Source of the DNA: Pseudocercospora fijiensis CIRAD86
Taxonomy: Eukaryota; Ascomycota; Dothideomycetes; Mycosphaerellales; Mycosphaerellaceae
Direction: 5' to 3'
DNA: 64,000 bases
Assembly: GCF_000340215.1 (NCBI RefSeq)
Contig: NW_006921537.1
Location: 1,267,011-1,331,010 of the forward strand
In this document: positions 33,374 to 45,871 of the stretch, in pieces
Numbering within the stretch: the first letter of the stretch is position 1
Layout of the letters: each line of letters opens with the position of its first letter
Notes under the pieces: model-generated
Seen by the model: only the letters and a program-made list of their open reading frames with translations
Database searches by the model: none
What the model was told of the DNA's origin: nothing
Position numbers and translations under genes: made by a program

Positions 33374-34023
33374 TCGCAAGAAGGGACCTACTACTTCTAC
33401 GGGTCGCAATAAGACCGGAAACAGTAGAACGAGTATATTATATTAACGTAAGAGGGCTACTACTACTACCGCTAGCTCCGGTGCTAGAAAGGGCGTTGCG
33501 AGCAAGGCTCCGCGTAAGACAACGGCGGATAAGGCTCTATATAAGACGATAACTAGCGCTTCTACTACTAGTAGTAATCGTACGAAGCGTCGATAGCGCC
33601 TAGGAAGTAAGTCCTATTTATAGCCGGTAGCGTAGCCGGCAGCGTAGCCGGTAGCGTAGCCGGTAGCGTAGCCGGTATTCTTACTATCTTTTTACTAATC
33701 CTTCTTTAGCCGTAGCCCTCCGTAAGATTCGGTAGTATTAGAAGAGTTCTAAGCTCCTAATCCGCAAAGCTCCTTTCTAACGACTTATTCGCGAAATTGC
33801 CTAGGATTATAGAACGGACCTTCGCTTCTAAGCCTCCGCGATAGGCGCCCTTTAAGAGGCTATAGAAGCCTATCTAGTTCGTATCTTCGAATATATGTTT
33901 CTCTTCTACCTCTTTTCGGACTATACTAATACTATTTTAGCGGTTAACCTTATAGCTATCTACGCGAAGCGTATAACGATTATAGATAAGGATTTTAAAG
34001 CACTCGATTAGATTCTAAAAGGC
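33342..34023 (+). pseudogene. hAT copy A H3-like gene 2 (spliced histone H3)
   Basis: Exon 1 is 33342-33606, exon 2 33710-33892, exon 3 from 33941. These give exactly the same exon 1 (265 bp) and exon 2 (183 bp) lengths as copies B and C. The putative start region is duplicated by a 34-bp tandem repeat (33306-33373), so the original ATG (now ATA) is present twice. A longer minisatellite array fills intron 1. The histone-fold motifs are as described for copy B. Confidence 0.85.
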
Positions 34024-34439
34024 TAGAATATCTATATTCGAGATAGTGCTAGATAGGATAGATATACTAGTAGGAAGGATGTTCGTAGTATCGTCTATAA
34101 GCTTTTCTATATACGAAATAAGCCGCTATTATACGGCGCTATATACCGCGCTCTAAATACTCTCTAAGCATATATATATAGGATATAGTATACTTTATTA
34201 GCCGTACGGAATAGAAGTCTTCGAAAATCCCGTTAGTACTAAGGAGTTAAAAGGCCGGCTACGCTGCCGGCTACGCTACCGGCTACGCTACTAGCTACGC
34301 TTCTAGGGTTTTTAAAGAACTAAAAGAAGATATATATTCCGGTTAATTTGTATTAGTTTAGATTTTGATAAAAAGAAAACAGGGAAAAATAAGGAAGGTT
34401 AAAGAACCTAATACTTATAGTTATAGGTATTATCCCTGT

Positions 34440-34889
34440 TTTCTAGACTATATTATATACCTGCCTTCGCAACTCTACCTAATACTCCCTCTAAATATCC
34501 TTATACTCTACCTACTAGAAATTCAACTAGGTACCTAGACCTATAGCTACCTCTATATCTTTTACTATCTTCTATAGGTTAAAGGACTCCTCTATAGCAG
34601 CCTCTACCTCCTTATATAATACGAAGTTACTGCCTACCCTATCCTTAATATCTACTAAATAACCTAGAGTTCTAAGGAACGAACTAGCATTCGGCCTTAG
34701 TATAGCGAGTAACTAGTAGAACGTTCTATAGAGCTACCTTATAGCTGTTTCGTATACTATACCGATATCGAGGGAGGAGCTATCCTAGTACTTAATATTA
34801 GAGTATAGTTTAGTAGGAAAGTGCTAGAACTTCTTAAGGAGAGCTTCGAGGGAAATCGATAAGTTCTACCTAGATCTAGATAATAATAT
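34440..34889 (-). pseudogene. hAT copy A small opposite-strand ORF, start lost
   Basis: Same gene as in B and C, but the ATG is ATA and there are a few indels near the N-terminus. This is the most decayed version, in line with copy A being at least as old as L1, which it contains. Confidence 0.45.
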
Positions 34890-35283
34890 TCTACCAAGCA
34901 GTTAGGGAATTAAATAGCGAGCAAAAGGATAAAATTCATACCTAATAAGTACAGTTTCTAAACTGAACTATAATAGCTTATATATATATATATACTTTTA
35001 ATTAGTTAGTGCCCTTAGCTAATTGTCTATAGATTTAGGGTTATATAAGTACCTTCCTAGAACTAAAAAATGCCGGCTACGCTGCCGGCTACACTCTCGT
35101 ATCTTATAAAGGGCTTGCTTCGAGTTACGTAGCTATTCTTACACTTCTTAGAAACCGACAAATTCTATAGTTCGAACTAGCCAATCCTGTAGTTGCTTAG
35201 TAAACCAACCTAAACCAAACTAGATCTTCGGCTTAGTAAACCAAACTAAACTAACCCGAACTACTACGGGGTCTAATCTATAG

Positions 35284-36208
35284 TAATAGTCTATATAGCG
35301 ACAGCACTATAGAAGAGGTTATAGTAGTTCCGGCTACTAGTGCTATTAGATGCATATAATGCGTACCTCGTTTAGTAGTAAGGGTACTATTAAATAACCT
35401 TATAAATAGGGATAGTTAATCGTTTATAGATAAGCTGTTACGGGCTTAGTAGAGGGACGCCTTTGCTATTAAACGTATTAATAGGCTTATAAGTAGGCGA
35501 AAGACTCGATCTAGCAAGAGCAACAACTAGTCGATCGATAACAAGGGTTACTTAAAGTTTAAGGGCAGATATTATGTCCCCGCTAAACAATCGATTAGAC
35601 AAGAGCTTTTAAAGAGGCACTATAATAGTAAGCTCGCTAGTTACTATAGTATAGAGAGGTCGCACGAGCTACTATCGCCTATATACTACTAGCTTAATAG
35701 TAAGCGGTATATAAAAGAATATATACAGACCTACGTAGTATACTAGCGTATTAAAGCACTAAAGCACCTGCTATTTAGCGAGTTGTCTTTACTTCCTATT
35801 CCTAGGAAGCTATTCGTAGAGCTTATAATAGACTTTATTATAGGCCTTCCTCCTACTAAGCGTAGGGGTAGCAAGGATATATATAATGCTATCCTTGTTA
35901 TAGTAGATCGATTTACTAAAGGCGCTCGATATATCCTGGCGCGGAAAGACTAGACTACTATTAATATAGCAGAAGCGCTATAGAGCAATATCTTCTATAC
36001 CTATTAGGGAACCCCTAAGGGGATAGTCTCCGATAGAGGCTCGACATTTATATCGTACTATTAGAGCGAATTATGCCTATAGCTAAGACTAAAGCATCGG
36101 CTATTAATAGCCTTCTATCTATAGACTAACGGTTAAACAGAGAGGCAGAATACTACCCTATAGTAGTATCTACGCAATTATATTAACGAGAACCCCGACG
36201 ACTAGGTT
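35284..36208 (+). pseudogene. G1 integrase, first part
   Basis: This continues G1 directly after hAT copy A. A degenerate HHCC finger is seen at about 35,610-35,740 (ELLKRHYNS... then YIQTYVVYQRI, both original Cys codons replaced by Tyr-type codons). The catalytic core follows: FVELIIDFIIGLP (first Asp), then IVSDRGSTFIS (second Asp), then TNG-x-TERQNTTL with the Glu region. The reading frame breaks at 36,200 in the DD-x-V segment, where copy C inserted with duplication ACTAGGTT. Order and spacing are those of Ty3/Gypsy integrases; all internal stops are RIP-type. Confidence 0.88.
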
Positions 36209-36640
36209 TAGACCCCGTAGTAGTTCGGGTTAGTTTAGTTTAGTTTGCCAAGCCGAAACTCTAGTTTAGTTTGGGTTGGTTTGCTAAGCAACTATATAAG
36301 TAGCTAGTTCGAACTATATAATTTATCGGTTTTTAAGAAGTGTACGAATGTATACGTAGCTTCAAGCAAGCCCTTTATAAGACTTAGCAGTATAGCCGGC
36401 AGCGTAGCCGGCATTTTTAGTCCTTAGTACTTATAGAATTTTCGAATCCTACTTAGGCTACGTAGTTATATAAAGGTACTTATATAACCTCAAATCTATA
36501 GACAATTAGCTAAGGGCACTAACTAATTAAAAGCATATATATACACATATAAGGCATTATAGTTTAGTTCGGAAACTGTACTCCTTAGGTATGAATTTCA
36601 TCCTTTCGTTTACGGTTCAATTCCCTAACTGCTTAGTAGA

Positions 36641-37090
36641 ATGTCTTTATCTAGATCTAGGCAGAACTTATCGATTTCCCTAGAAGTCCTCCTCCTTAAG
36701 AAGTTTATATACTTTCCTACCGAACTATTCGACAATATTAAGTACTAGGATAGCTCCTCCCTCGGTATCGGTATAGTATATAAAAGAGCTATAAGGCAGC
36801 TCTGTAGAACGTTCTACTAGTTACTCGCTATACTAAGGCTAAATGCTAGTTCGTTCCTTAGAACTCTTAGTTATTTAGGAGATATAAAGGGTAGGGTAGG
36901 TAGTAACTTCGTATTATATAAGGAGGTAGAGGCTGCTATAGAAGAGGCCTTTAACCTATAGAAGATAGTAAAAGATATAGAGGCAGCTATAGGTCTAGGT
37001 ACCTAGTTAAATTTCTAGTAGGTAGAGTATAAGGATATTTAGAGGGAGTATTAGATAGAGTTGCGAAGGCAGATATATAATATACTCTAG
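36641..37090 (+). pseudogene. hAT copy C small opposite-strand ORF
   Basis: Same gene as in B, ATG at 36641 intact, about 150 codons with RIP-type TAG codons only. It ends next to the 12-bp inverted repeat (about 37,088-37,162). It is convergent with H3-like gene 2 of the same copy. Function unknown. Confidence 0.5.
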
Positions 37091-37507
37091 AAAACAGGGA
37101 TAGTGCCTATAACTATAACTATTAGGCTCTTTAACCTTCCTTATTTTTCCCTGTTTTCTTTTTATAAAAATCTAAACTAATACAAATCAACCGGAATGTC
37201 TATCTTCTTTTAGTTCTTTAAAAAACCTAGCAGCGTAGCTAGTAGCGTAGCCGGCAGCGTAGCCGGTAGCGTAGCCGGCCTTTTTACTCCTTAGTACTAA
37301 CGGGATTTTAGGAGACTTCTATTCCGTACGGCTAATAAAGCATACTATACTATATATATATACTTAGAGAGTATTTAGAGCGCGGTATATAGCGCCGTAT
37401 AATAGCGGCTTATTTCGTATATAGAAAAGCTTATAGATAATACTACGAATATCCTTTCTACTAGAACATTTATCCTACCTAGCACCGTCTCGAATATAGA
37501 CATTCTA

Positions 37508-38177
37508 GCCTTTTAGAATCTAATCGAGTGCTTTGAAATCCTTATTTATAATCGTTATACGCTTCGCGTAGATAGCTATAAGGTTAACCGCTAAAATAGT
37601 ATTAGTATAGTCCGAAAAGAGGTAGAAGAGAAATATATATTCGAAGATACGAACTAGGTAGGCTTCTATAGCCTCTTAAAGGGCGCCTATCGCGGAGGCT
37701 TAGAAGCGAAGGTCCGTTCTATAATCCTAGGCAATTTCGCGAATAAGTCGTTAGAAAGGAGCTTTGCGGATTAGGAGCTTAGAACTCTTCTAATACTACC
37801 GAATCTAACGGAGGGCTACGGCTAAAGAAGGATTAGTAAAAAGACAGTAAGAATACCGGCTACGCTGCCGGCTACGCTACCGGCTACGCTACCGGCTATA
37901 AATAGGACTTACTTCCTAGGCGCTATCGACGCTTCGTACGATTGCTACTAGTAGTAGAAGCGCTAGTTATCGTCTTATATAGAGCCTTGCCCGCCGTTGT
38001 CTTACGCGGAGCCTTACTCGCGACGCCCTTTCTAGTACCGGAGCTAGCGGTAGTAGTAGCAGCCCTCTTACGTTAATATACTATACTCGTTCTACTATTT
38101 CCGGTCTTATTGCGATCCGTAGAAGTACTAGGTCCCTTCTTACGAGGCGTCGTAACTTAGTTAAGTAGACTCGCTAT
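37508..38177 (-). pseudogene. hAT copy C H3-like gene 2 (spliced histone H3)
   Basis: Mirror copy. Exon 1 is 37913-38177 (265 bp), exon 2 37639-37821 (183 bp), exon 3 up to 37590; intron 2 is 48 bp as in B. The donor of intron 2 is further degraded (ATATAT). Identical exon lengths in three insertions show the gene was intact and spliced in the element before it spread. Confidence 0.87.
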
Positions 38178-39449
38178 TATAAAAGTCGTCGAATTGAGGA
38201 AAAAAGTACGTTACGAAGGTATACGAAGGCGCGCGCGGAGCGAGGGTATTGCGGAGGTAGTAGATATAGAGCGTAGAGGTATAGGTATCGATGCGAAGGT
38301 TAAATATAGCGGTAGTATCGCGGTATCGCTAGGCAATAGAGTAAGCTTCGCGTAAGCCTATATTATAGTAACGTTAGAGCAAGGAAAGAAGGCAGGTACG
38401 GCTAAAAAAGGCAGGTACGGCTAAAAAAGGCAGGTACGGGAGACTTTGAAATATAGCCGGCATATATAGCCGGTATAGTAATAAGCGAAAGCCTCCTTTT
38501 AATAAATAGCCGGCGTAATAATAGTATCTTACTATAGTATAGATATTCTTTAGTAATGCCTTTACTAGCTATAGTAATCTTATAAGTAACCTAGGCCTAT
38601 TGCTAGTAAATATAAGAAATATTAGGTAGGCTATACTAAACAAGCTAGTTATTTAGCAGGAAAAGGCCTACTACCGTCTCTATATGCCGGCTACGAGTGC
38701 CGGCTATCGCTCTAAATTCAACTCCGCCCTATCTCGGAGGCTAAGGTACCGAGCGGAAACCCTATAGCTTATATTCACTCGGTTGTCGCGGAGCGCTTAT
38801 AGGTAAGGTATTAGAAAAGAGTATAAAAAGTACGAGAAAAGTATCCTAGGATATAGGTCGTAAGTAAATAAGAGTAGTACGCCTAGTTATTTATATAGTA
38901 CGTTACTCTATACGACTAAGAGCCTATATTATCTTATACTTCGCTTATAAGACCTCGACTCTACTAGTATACTATCGATCTCTTCCTCGGTCGCTAATAC
39001 GCTATCTTAATTCTTCTTCGAGTTACCGGACTTAGTGCGTATCTATAGCTATGTAATAGCGCTACGTATTATAGAGAATTTCTCGTTAAAGTTTCTCTCT
39101 CGTAGGCTTACTATCTACCTCGTAGTATAGAGGATCAAAGTGCTAATACTAAAGAATCTCCTTATAATTAGGATACTAGGGCTCCTTAGGACCTTTATAT
39201 TTTAGGTCTAAATAGAGATATATTATAAACGTTCTATCGCCCTTTCGCTTACTATCCGCTAGGTCGCGATATACGAAGAAACTAATCTAAATATAGCTCG
39301 TCTCTATAAGAGCCGGGTAAATATAGAGCGCTAGGTTTCTACTTCGTACCTTAGATTTAGGGACGGCGCGGAGATAAAATTAGAAATATAGCCGGCACCT
39401 ATAGCCGGTAAAAGGATGCGAAAATAGGCCTCCTCCTAGGTTAATCTAA

Positions 39450-40010
39450 CGACTAAATACAATTTCCAACTAATCCGCTATAAACCGACGCCGAATTTTA
39501 GCTAGAAGCTATATATCTTTATTTTAAAGAGTAACCCGCTTCGTATAGATAGTAAGGAGGTTTAAAAGCTTAAGCTCGGTTACGAGAAATGCCTCCGTAG
39601 CTTCCTAAAAAGTACTAATCGCCTTAGCCGTAAATCGTATACTAGACCGAAAATCTAATATAATTTCTCGGACGAGTCGCTAGAAAGGAGTCTTAGGGAT
39701 TAAAAGCTCGGTCCCTCTTTTATTTTAGAAAAGCCGGATCTAGCGAAGGGTAATAATACCTAGTTTAAAGCGCCGCTTCTTTGTCGTCGAGTCCTGCCTT
39801 ATTCCCTTTCTTTTAATAGAAAGATAACTTTTCTTCGCGATAGTCTTCGTCCGCCTACTCTTTTTAGCTTTCTCCTATCTACCTATAGCCTTCTTATTTT
39901 TCGGTACTATTTTCCGAGGAACCCCCTTCCTTCGTATATACTACGGAGAGCCTTACTCTTCCGATATCTCGTTCTTACTACGGTCTCCCTATATTTAGCT
40001 TGCTTTACCC
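39450..40010 (-). pseudogene. hAT copy C H3-like gene 1 (CenH3-flavoured histone fold)
   Basis: Mirror copy, core at about 39,480-39,780, tail to about 40,010. It has the same core motifs as copy B, including LLIPKTPFQRLVREI and KRVTL...KDIQLL, with additional T/A states from RIP. Confidence 0.8.
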
Positions 40011-40659
40011 TTGCCCTTTAGCCTCTAAAGATATTTATCTACGTATTTAGGTAACGAGGGTATATCGGTAGGACCTAGAAAATTAATAAGTATATAATCG
40101 TAAGGAGACATTAATGCTTCTTACCTTCTAGAACAAATAGTCTTCTATTAAACCGCCTTATTAGGTTATCGTTAGATTCGAATAAAGGATAGTAGCTTAA
40201 GGAAGGGGAGGTAGCCGGCTTAGGAAGGCCCGAAGAGCCGAATCCTTAAGGTATATTTATCTTTAAGAATATAGGGAAAGGGAAGAAGGAGAGGAAGAGC
40301 GAATAGAGAATTAGAAATAGTCCGTAGGTAAGCGGGGTCGGTTGCTATAGCAACTAGTCTATTTAGGTCCTAGGAATTCGAAACACATTTCGGATATATG
40401 CCGGCTATATACGCCGGCTATATTACCTTATACGTAAACGCTTCGTCTCCTTAAAGCTACTCTAAGCCTATATACGTTTCCGCTTCTCGACCCGGTATCG
40501 CCTTCTACCTCCGCCCTCCTCCTCTTCGTTATCGCTAATTAGGGTTTCGCTTAGACTAAATTTCGTATTCTCTTCGCGCTCCTAGGTTTCTTCGATCTTA
40601 AGGTTTTCTAATTCCTCGATTAACTCCTTTAATATAATCTTTAGTAACCTACCTTAGCG

Positions 40660-43600
40660 ATTCTAGTAGAGGAGATAGTATCGGAATACTATAATAGATT
40701 CGAAGGTAGTAGGCGAGTATATTCGATTAAAGCGGCCCTAGTAACGAGCGATACTAAAAGACCTCTTATAGCCTATATCTACGCTCGGGATAGCGAGGAC
40801 GTCCCGAGCGACCGACGCTATCGTTAGAAACTTAGGCTCTAACCGCTACTATATAGCGAGAATATCGTCTCCGAATTCGTCTAGAAGACCGGTAAGATCT
40901 AGAGATTATTAGCCCTCTTTCCGAGCCTACGGGTTTATACTTACTCGCGCGCCGATAGAGATCGAACTCTTCTTTATTTACTTTAGTAGTTGCTTCCTCT
41001 TCTACCTCTACTTCCTACCTACGAAATAGGTATAATATCGGAGCCTTCTAAACCTTCTTTTTCTTTATAGGAGCTGTATTTAGACTAGTTTCTTTCCGAC
41101 GCTCGTAGAATATCTTTTCTAGAATAGTCTAGTAATGCTTCGGCTATACCTCGTCCGCCTTCTATTCCGGCCTCTACTAGTATATATCCTTTTCTACCGG
41201 GTTAAGTAAGTACGTAACGCTATAGATATCCCCGAACGAGTTAAAGGTAGCACTATAATATTTATATAACTTAGTATAGAAGGTGTCTATAGCTTTCGTT
41301 ATAGCTACTTTCTAGGGAACGCTCTTCTTAGCTAGCTTAGCTACGGTTTCCTCGAGCTCGTTAAAGAGCTAGTTATAGTACGTAAAGATAAGGTAGATCG
41401 TCGGTCCTCGGGTTCTTCTAATCGTAGTAGTAACCTTCGCGTAATGCTTACTAATATCGACGAGATACTCTACTTAGCGCTATTCGGCGGCGGTAAGGCC
41501 GAGCTACTTAATACCCTCGGAACTCTAATAGATCTCGAGAGCGGTACGTAAAGTATATCCCCTCGTAACTATATAGAAAGTCGAATCGAACCGGGTCTTA
41601 ACGTCTTAGGTAAAACAGAGTAGGCGCTAAGGAGGCCGCTTTTGCTATCGCTTATTCTATACGATATTCTAGGTATCGGTTTTAGGGCGCTCGATTAGGT
41701 TCTTTTAAATAGCCTCGAATCGGTTATATCTCTATAAGCTCGAGTTCGTATATATTACTAGACGACGAAGCTAGAGAAAAAGAGTTAGAACTATACTAGG
41801 TTGCCGGCTATAGGTACCGGCTACGGACAAAAGTTATACCTTATACAAAACGAGAGCGAGGCTCTCTACCTTATCCCGTCTTATTACTATAATAAGTTTC
41901 TCGACTTTCGACTTTGCTTTATCCTTATTTAGGATCTTCTATTAGTCGTCGTTTAATAGTACAATTTTAAGCGTCTTCTTTATCCTTATTTAGGATCTTC
42001 TATTAGTCGTCGTTTAATAGTACAATTTTAAGCGTCTTAAAGAGGGCTCGGATCGCGATTTAAATTATATAAGCGAGGTAGGGAAACTTCTATAGGGATA
42101 TAACTAGTAACGACGTCGGCTCCGATTCGTTAGGGCTAGGGCTATTAATAGGCTCCTCTTTATCGTTATTATCGTACGTATTATCGTGCGTATCCGGAAT
42201 CGTAGCGAGCTTAATATTCGGAAGATTAAGCTAGATTATAGACCTTATAATCTCCTCTACGTACTCGACCCTATCGATACAATTAGTAATTTTAAAGATA
42301 TATACGAGTGAATTGTATATATAACGCCTTATACAATGTTCGATTATTACTAGCGTTGTCCGCAGTAATCGAGATTAGTTTCGTTATTACGCTAACCCTA
42401 TCTATTGCCGTATAGACAAGCTTCGCTATATCCTTACTAGTATAGGAACCTAGAATTTCAGGGAATCCGATTATAAGTTCCTAGAGTTTCTAATCCGAAT
42501 TAATAAAGTATAGCATAATCGAGAGGAAAGAGGCTCTTATAGTCCGGCTTAACTAGCTATCGATAGTAATAGCTACTCGGCGAGTATTACGGAGGATCTC
42601 CCGAATGTCGTTTAACGTAGCCTTTTTATTCTTTTTAAACATAATACGCTAGGTTGTCGCGCCGAGAAATAGGGGAGGGTAGTTTATAAGATATAGGTAT
42701 ATCTTCTATATAGACTCCCTTTCGTAGAAGTCTTCCGGAAGACCGTTTATAGCTAGCATTTCGTTTGCTAGTTGCTTAAAGTCTTCGGGGGAGAAATCGG
42801 TAGCCTTTAATCCTAGAGCTTCCTTAAGCGTAGCCTATAATAATTAGCTAGACCTCTACGGTTAATTCAAGTAGCCGGAATCTATAGCCGGAATCTGTAG
42901 CCGGTAGCTATAGCCGGCAGCTGTAGCCGGCAGCTATAGCCGGCAGCTATAGCCGGCATTTTAGAAGACGTACCTCTTTCTAGAACGCTATATCTATATT
43001 AACTCTCCTCTCTCCTTAAGATTCCCGACACCGTTTAGAATAGAGATAGTTCGTAGGCGATAAGTTCCTATCCCCTAGTTTCGGGTATTTTAAGATTGAA
43101 CCGTAGAAGTTATAGACAATTACTAGTTAACCTTTAAGTCGAGAAGTCGTATAATAGTACAATGCCCCCTCTATAAAGAACTTCTAGAATGTGTCCGTTC
43201 GCTCCTTACTCCCCTATCGCATCGAGTACTTCCGGAGTTTACACTCCTTCGAACGTAAGTATAAAGGGAACTATATCTTATAGACCTACTAATTAAACTG
43301 CTCTATATACTCGGGTTTCTAAAGATACGCCTAGCTAGCCTTTTCGAAGATTTCCGGGTTAATACTCGATATTCTTATATCTCCGAACAACCTTCTACTT
43401 AGACTCCGTAAAGGTAAGGACTAGGTAGTAGTACCCTATAATAAATTCCTACTACTAGGATTCGGAGAGGATGAATCTAGCTCTAATCGTCGTCTAGGAC
43501 TCGATAGGCTCGAAGGTAAGTATACGACCTCCTCTCGACGTTGTCGTAATCTCGCTCGTATACTAGACTGTTTCGACTATCGTCTCGTTATTACCCTTCC

Positions 43601-43690
43601 TAGTATAGCGCCTAGTATATATACAATGTCGGTCGGCATGTTTTGAGGTTTCGTACGGTAAGGTAAGGACTTAGGAGTAGTAGATGTATA
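40660..43690 (-). pseudogene. hAT copy C transposase (BED finger, hAT core, hATC)
   Basis: Mirror of copies A and B. The first intron (42835-42973) has a longer minisatellite than B; the GTACGT donor is intact. The ITADNASNN-type block is at about 42,340-42,370 (one Thr/Ala-type difference) and the hATC domain at about 40,690-40,930. A perfect 61-bp tandem duplication (41917-41977 / 41978-42038) sits in the region between core and hATC and would shift the frame. Confidence 0.85.
41917..42038. repeat. Perfect 61-bp tandem duplication in hAT copy C transposase
   Basis: Units 41917-41977 and 41978-42038 are identical base for base. A and B have one unit. As both units also share every RIP state, the duplication arose after most RIP had happened. 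Confidence 0.9.
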
Positions 43691-43864
43691 CTAGTAGCTA
43701 TAGGGAAACACCCTTTCTTTTATAGTATCGTATCGTTAGGAATAGCTAGGTAGTAAATAGCTAGCTACCTTTTTTTTGTTTCCTAGCTACCTAACTACTA
43801 GATTTTTTTTCCTAGCTACCCTAGCTAGCCTAACTACTAGAATTTCTTTCCTAGCTACCCTAAC

Positions 43865-45270
43865 TACCTAAATTTTGCCTTCTATACGGCGGCCCTCTTC
43901 TACTAACGGAACCGAGCTGCTATACCTAACGAATCTAAGCTCGTTTTTAGTCTCAATCTATCCTCTTTCGGTATAAGACACTCGATAAGCAAATGCTTAG
44001 GCCGAGTCTAACTACGAAACCTAAGACTAACTAATAGCTCTATTAACTAATCCTAATCCTCGAACTCCTTCCGCTTCTTAGTAAAGACCTTAAAGAGCGC
44101 TCGAGCTTCTTCGGGTACCTGCGGAGTAGTCGAGATAAAGCCGTATCGCTAAAATAGGTAATCCTTCGGAGGCTTATATAGAGATTTAGAGAATTCTAAC
44201 GCTAACCTATCCTACTAGCAGCTTAGATTCCGGATACAAGCCCTCTCTACCTTAGTAAAGATTTTATATAGTAGTAGCACTCTACCTTCGAGAAACGCTT
44301 TCTATTTAACTGTTAGTATCTACCGGCTACGAACGCCGGCTATATATGCTGAGCATAGAATAATTACCTATACCCCTTCCTCCTATAGTAATACTTCTAC
44401 CGTCCCTAGATACCTAGCCCCGATCGTATTAATCGCAAGCTACTTTGCCTTTATAGACGTAAAGGCTTCGCTCTAATACTAATAAAGAAACTTCTACTTT
44501 ATATCGAGGATATAAAGACGACTAGTCTCGATTCTAATCCTTGCTAGCTTTTCGTAGTAGCTTTAACTATAATTTTCTAGATTGATAGGACTTATACCTT
44601 AGCCCTTTACTAGTATCTCGTCTCTTTAACTATACTCGATCTACTCCTAGCGCTTATCGTCTATAGCGTTAGGCCCTAAGACTACACCTGTTACTAGATC
44701 GACGTATAGTATCTCCTCGCTTTTTTTAGTTCCTTTATTCGTAGTATTAAGCTCTATCGCGGCATCCTAAACTCTAGTATTGTTGTTCTCGGCTATCTAA
44801 ATATCTCCGTTACTATCGGTCGTATCGATAGAGGTAGCGGCTACAGGTCTAAATGCTATTAGTTAACGTGTTAAAGAAAAATATGCCGGCTATAGCTGCC
44901 GGCTACGGCTACCGGCTATAGCTGCTAGCTACGGCCGCTAGCTAGATTAACTTACGCTACTAGAACTTTACGCTCGAAAACTAGCCGTAATTCTTTCCTC
45001 CTCTTAGCCTTCTCTTAGGTTATCTTCTTATTCTAACCTTCACTTTTTTCTATAGGCGCTAGCTATCGATAGAATGCCTTATTCCGCGCCTTTCTTCTCT
45101 TATCCTTAGCTCTTTTATCCTTATCTATCTTGTCCTTTCTCTCGCGGTCTCGTACGGAATTCTTCTTCGTAGAGTACTCCTCTTTAGTCTTACGCTTTTT
45201 AGTTAGACGCTTAGGCAAAACAAACTCGCGGTCTTTAGTTCTATCTTCTATTTAGCGCGCGGCGCGCTTC
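43865..45270 (-). pseudogene. hAT copy C left-arm gene, uncharacterised basic protein
   Basis: Mirror copy of the A and B left-arm gene. The intron is 44849-44955 (107 bp, GTAAGT donor seen as ACTTAC on the plus strand). The Lys/Arg-rich exon 1 lies at about 44,956-45,270 and exon 2 at about 43,865-44,848. Identical intron length in three independent insertions supports a real spliced gene in the ancestral element. Confidence 0.6.
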
Positions 45271-45389
45271 TCTCTTGCTATTATAAGAGAAAGGGGCGGG
45301 GGCGTAGCGTATAGTAGTTATTGTCGGTATAGGTATAGAGGAAGAAGTTGAAAGTATAAGAATATCGCGAAGCCCTAATTGTTGCCGCC

Positions 45390-45871
45390 TACGTAACGTT
45401 ATATAGGTAAGCTTTCGCAACTACGGCAACTACGCCCCGGTAATAGCAACTACGCCCTAGCAACGGCAACTACGCCCTAGCAACGGCAACTACGCCCTAG
45501 CAACGGTAATAAAGCGTAGTAAATATAACCTAGTAACTATTATAGCCGGCAATCGTAGCCGGTAGTCGAATAAGAGTGTCCTTATAGCAAAACTACGCCC
45601 TAGCAACGGCAACTACGCCCTAGCAACGGCAACTACGCCCTAGCAATAGCAAAAGAGCGTAGTAAATGTAACAGAGTTACTATTATAGCCGGCAATCGTA
45701 GCCGGCAGTCGAATAAGAGTGTCCTTATAGTAAAACTAATACAGTCTCTAGTTCAAACTAGGAATCTATATAGTTCGAAAAAACCAAACCGGAACTAGGG
45801 AGCTAGTTCGCCGCTAAGAAACCAAACTATATACGTTTGGTAGTTCGGAAACCGAACCACTGCAGGGTCTA
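45390..45871 (-). repeat. hAT copy C left end (inverted): TIR and subterminal 20-bp repeat array
   Basis: Mirror image of the array in A and B: tandem CAACGGCAACTACGCCCTAG units at about 45,415-45,510 and 45,590-45,660, two GCCGGC pairs, then the TIR. The units are the most regular of the three copies. Confidence 0.75.

Larger units (their letters stand above)
2439..35275 (+). mobile_element. hAT copy A: histone-H3-bearing hAT transposon (split by L1)
   Basis: The ends are inverted repeats beginning TAGACCCCGTAGTAGTT (about 20 bp similar), and the element is flanked by the exact 8-bp duplication ATCTATAG at 2431-2438 and 35276-35283; 8-bp duplications are the rule for hAT elements. Without the nested L1 (5259-28462 plus its duplicated CCTAC) it is about 9.63 kb. 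Left to right it holds a subterminal repeat array, a basic left-arm gene, a BED/hAT transposase, H3-like gene 1, an unassigned stretch, H3-like gene 2, a small opposite-strand ORF, and the right end. Copies B and C have the same layout, so the cargo belongs to the family and is not a chance insertion in one copy. Confidence 0.92.
36209..45871 (-). mobile_element. hAT copy C: histone-H3-bearing hAT transposon, inverted, inserted in G1 integrase
   Basis: The element (9,663 bp) starts with the reverse complement of the right end of copies A/B and ends with their left end, so it is inverted. The exact 8-bp duplication is ACTAGGTT (36201-36208 and 45872-45879). Gene order is the mirror image of A and B. 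Its left-end (45,871 side) TIR has AGACCCTGCAG rather than the AGACCCCGTAG of A, one of few informative differences. A 61-bp perfect tandem duplication lies in its transposase (41917-42038). Confidence 0.93.

Noticed and set aside
36641..37090. Histone fold (H4 or H2B) for the small opposite-strand ORF
   Set aside because: It is helical, but none of the conserved H4, H2A or H2B blocks could be matched.
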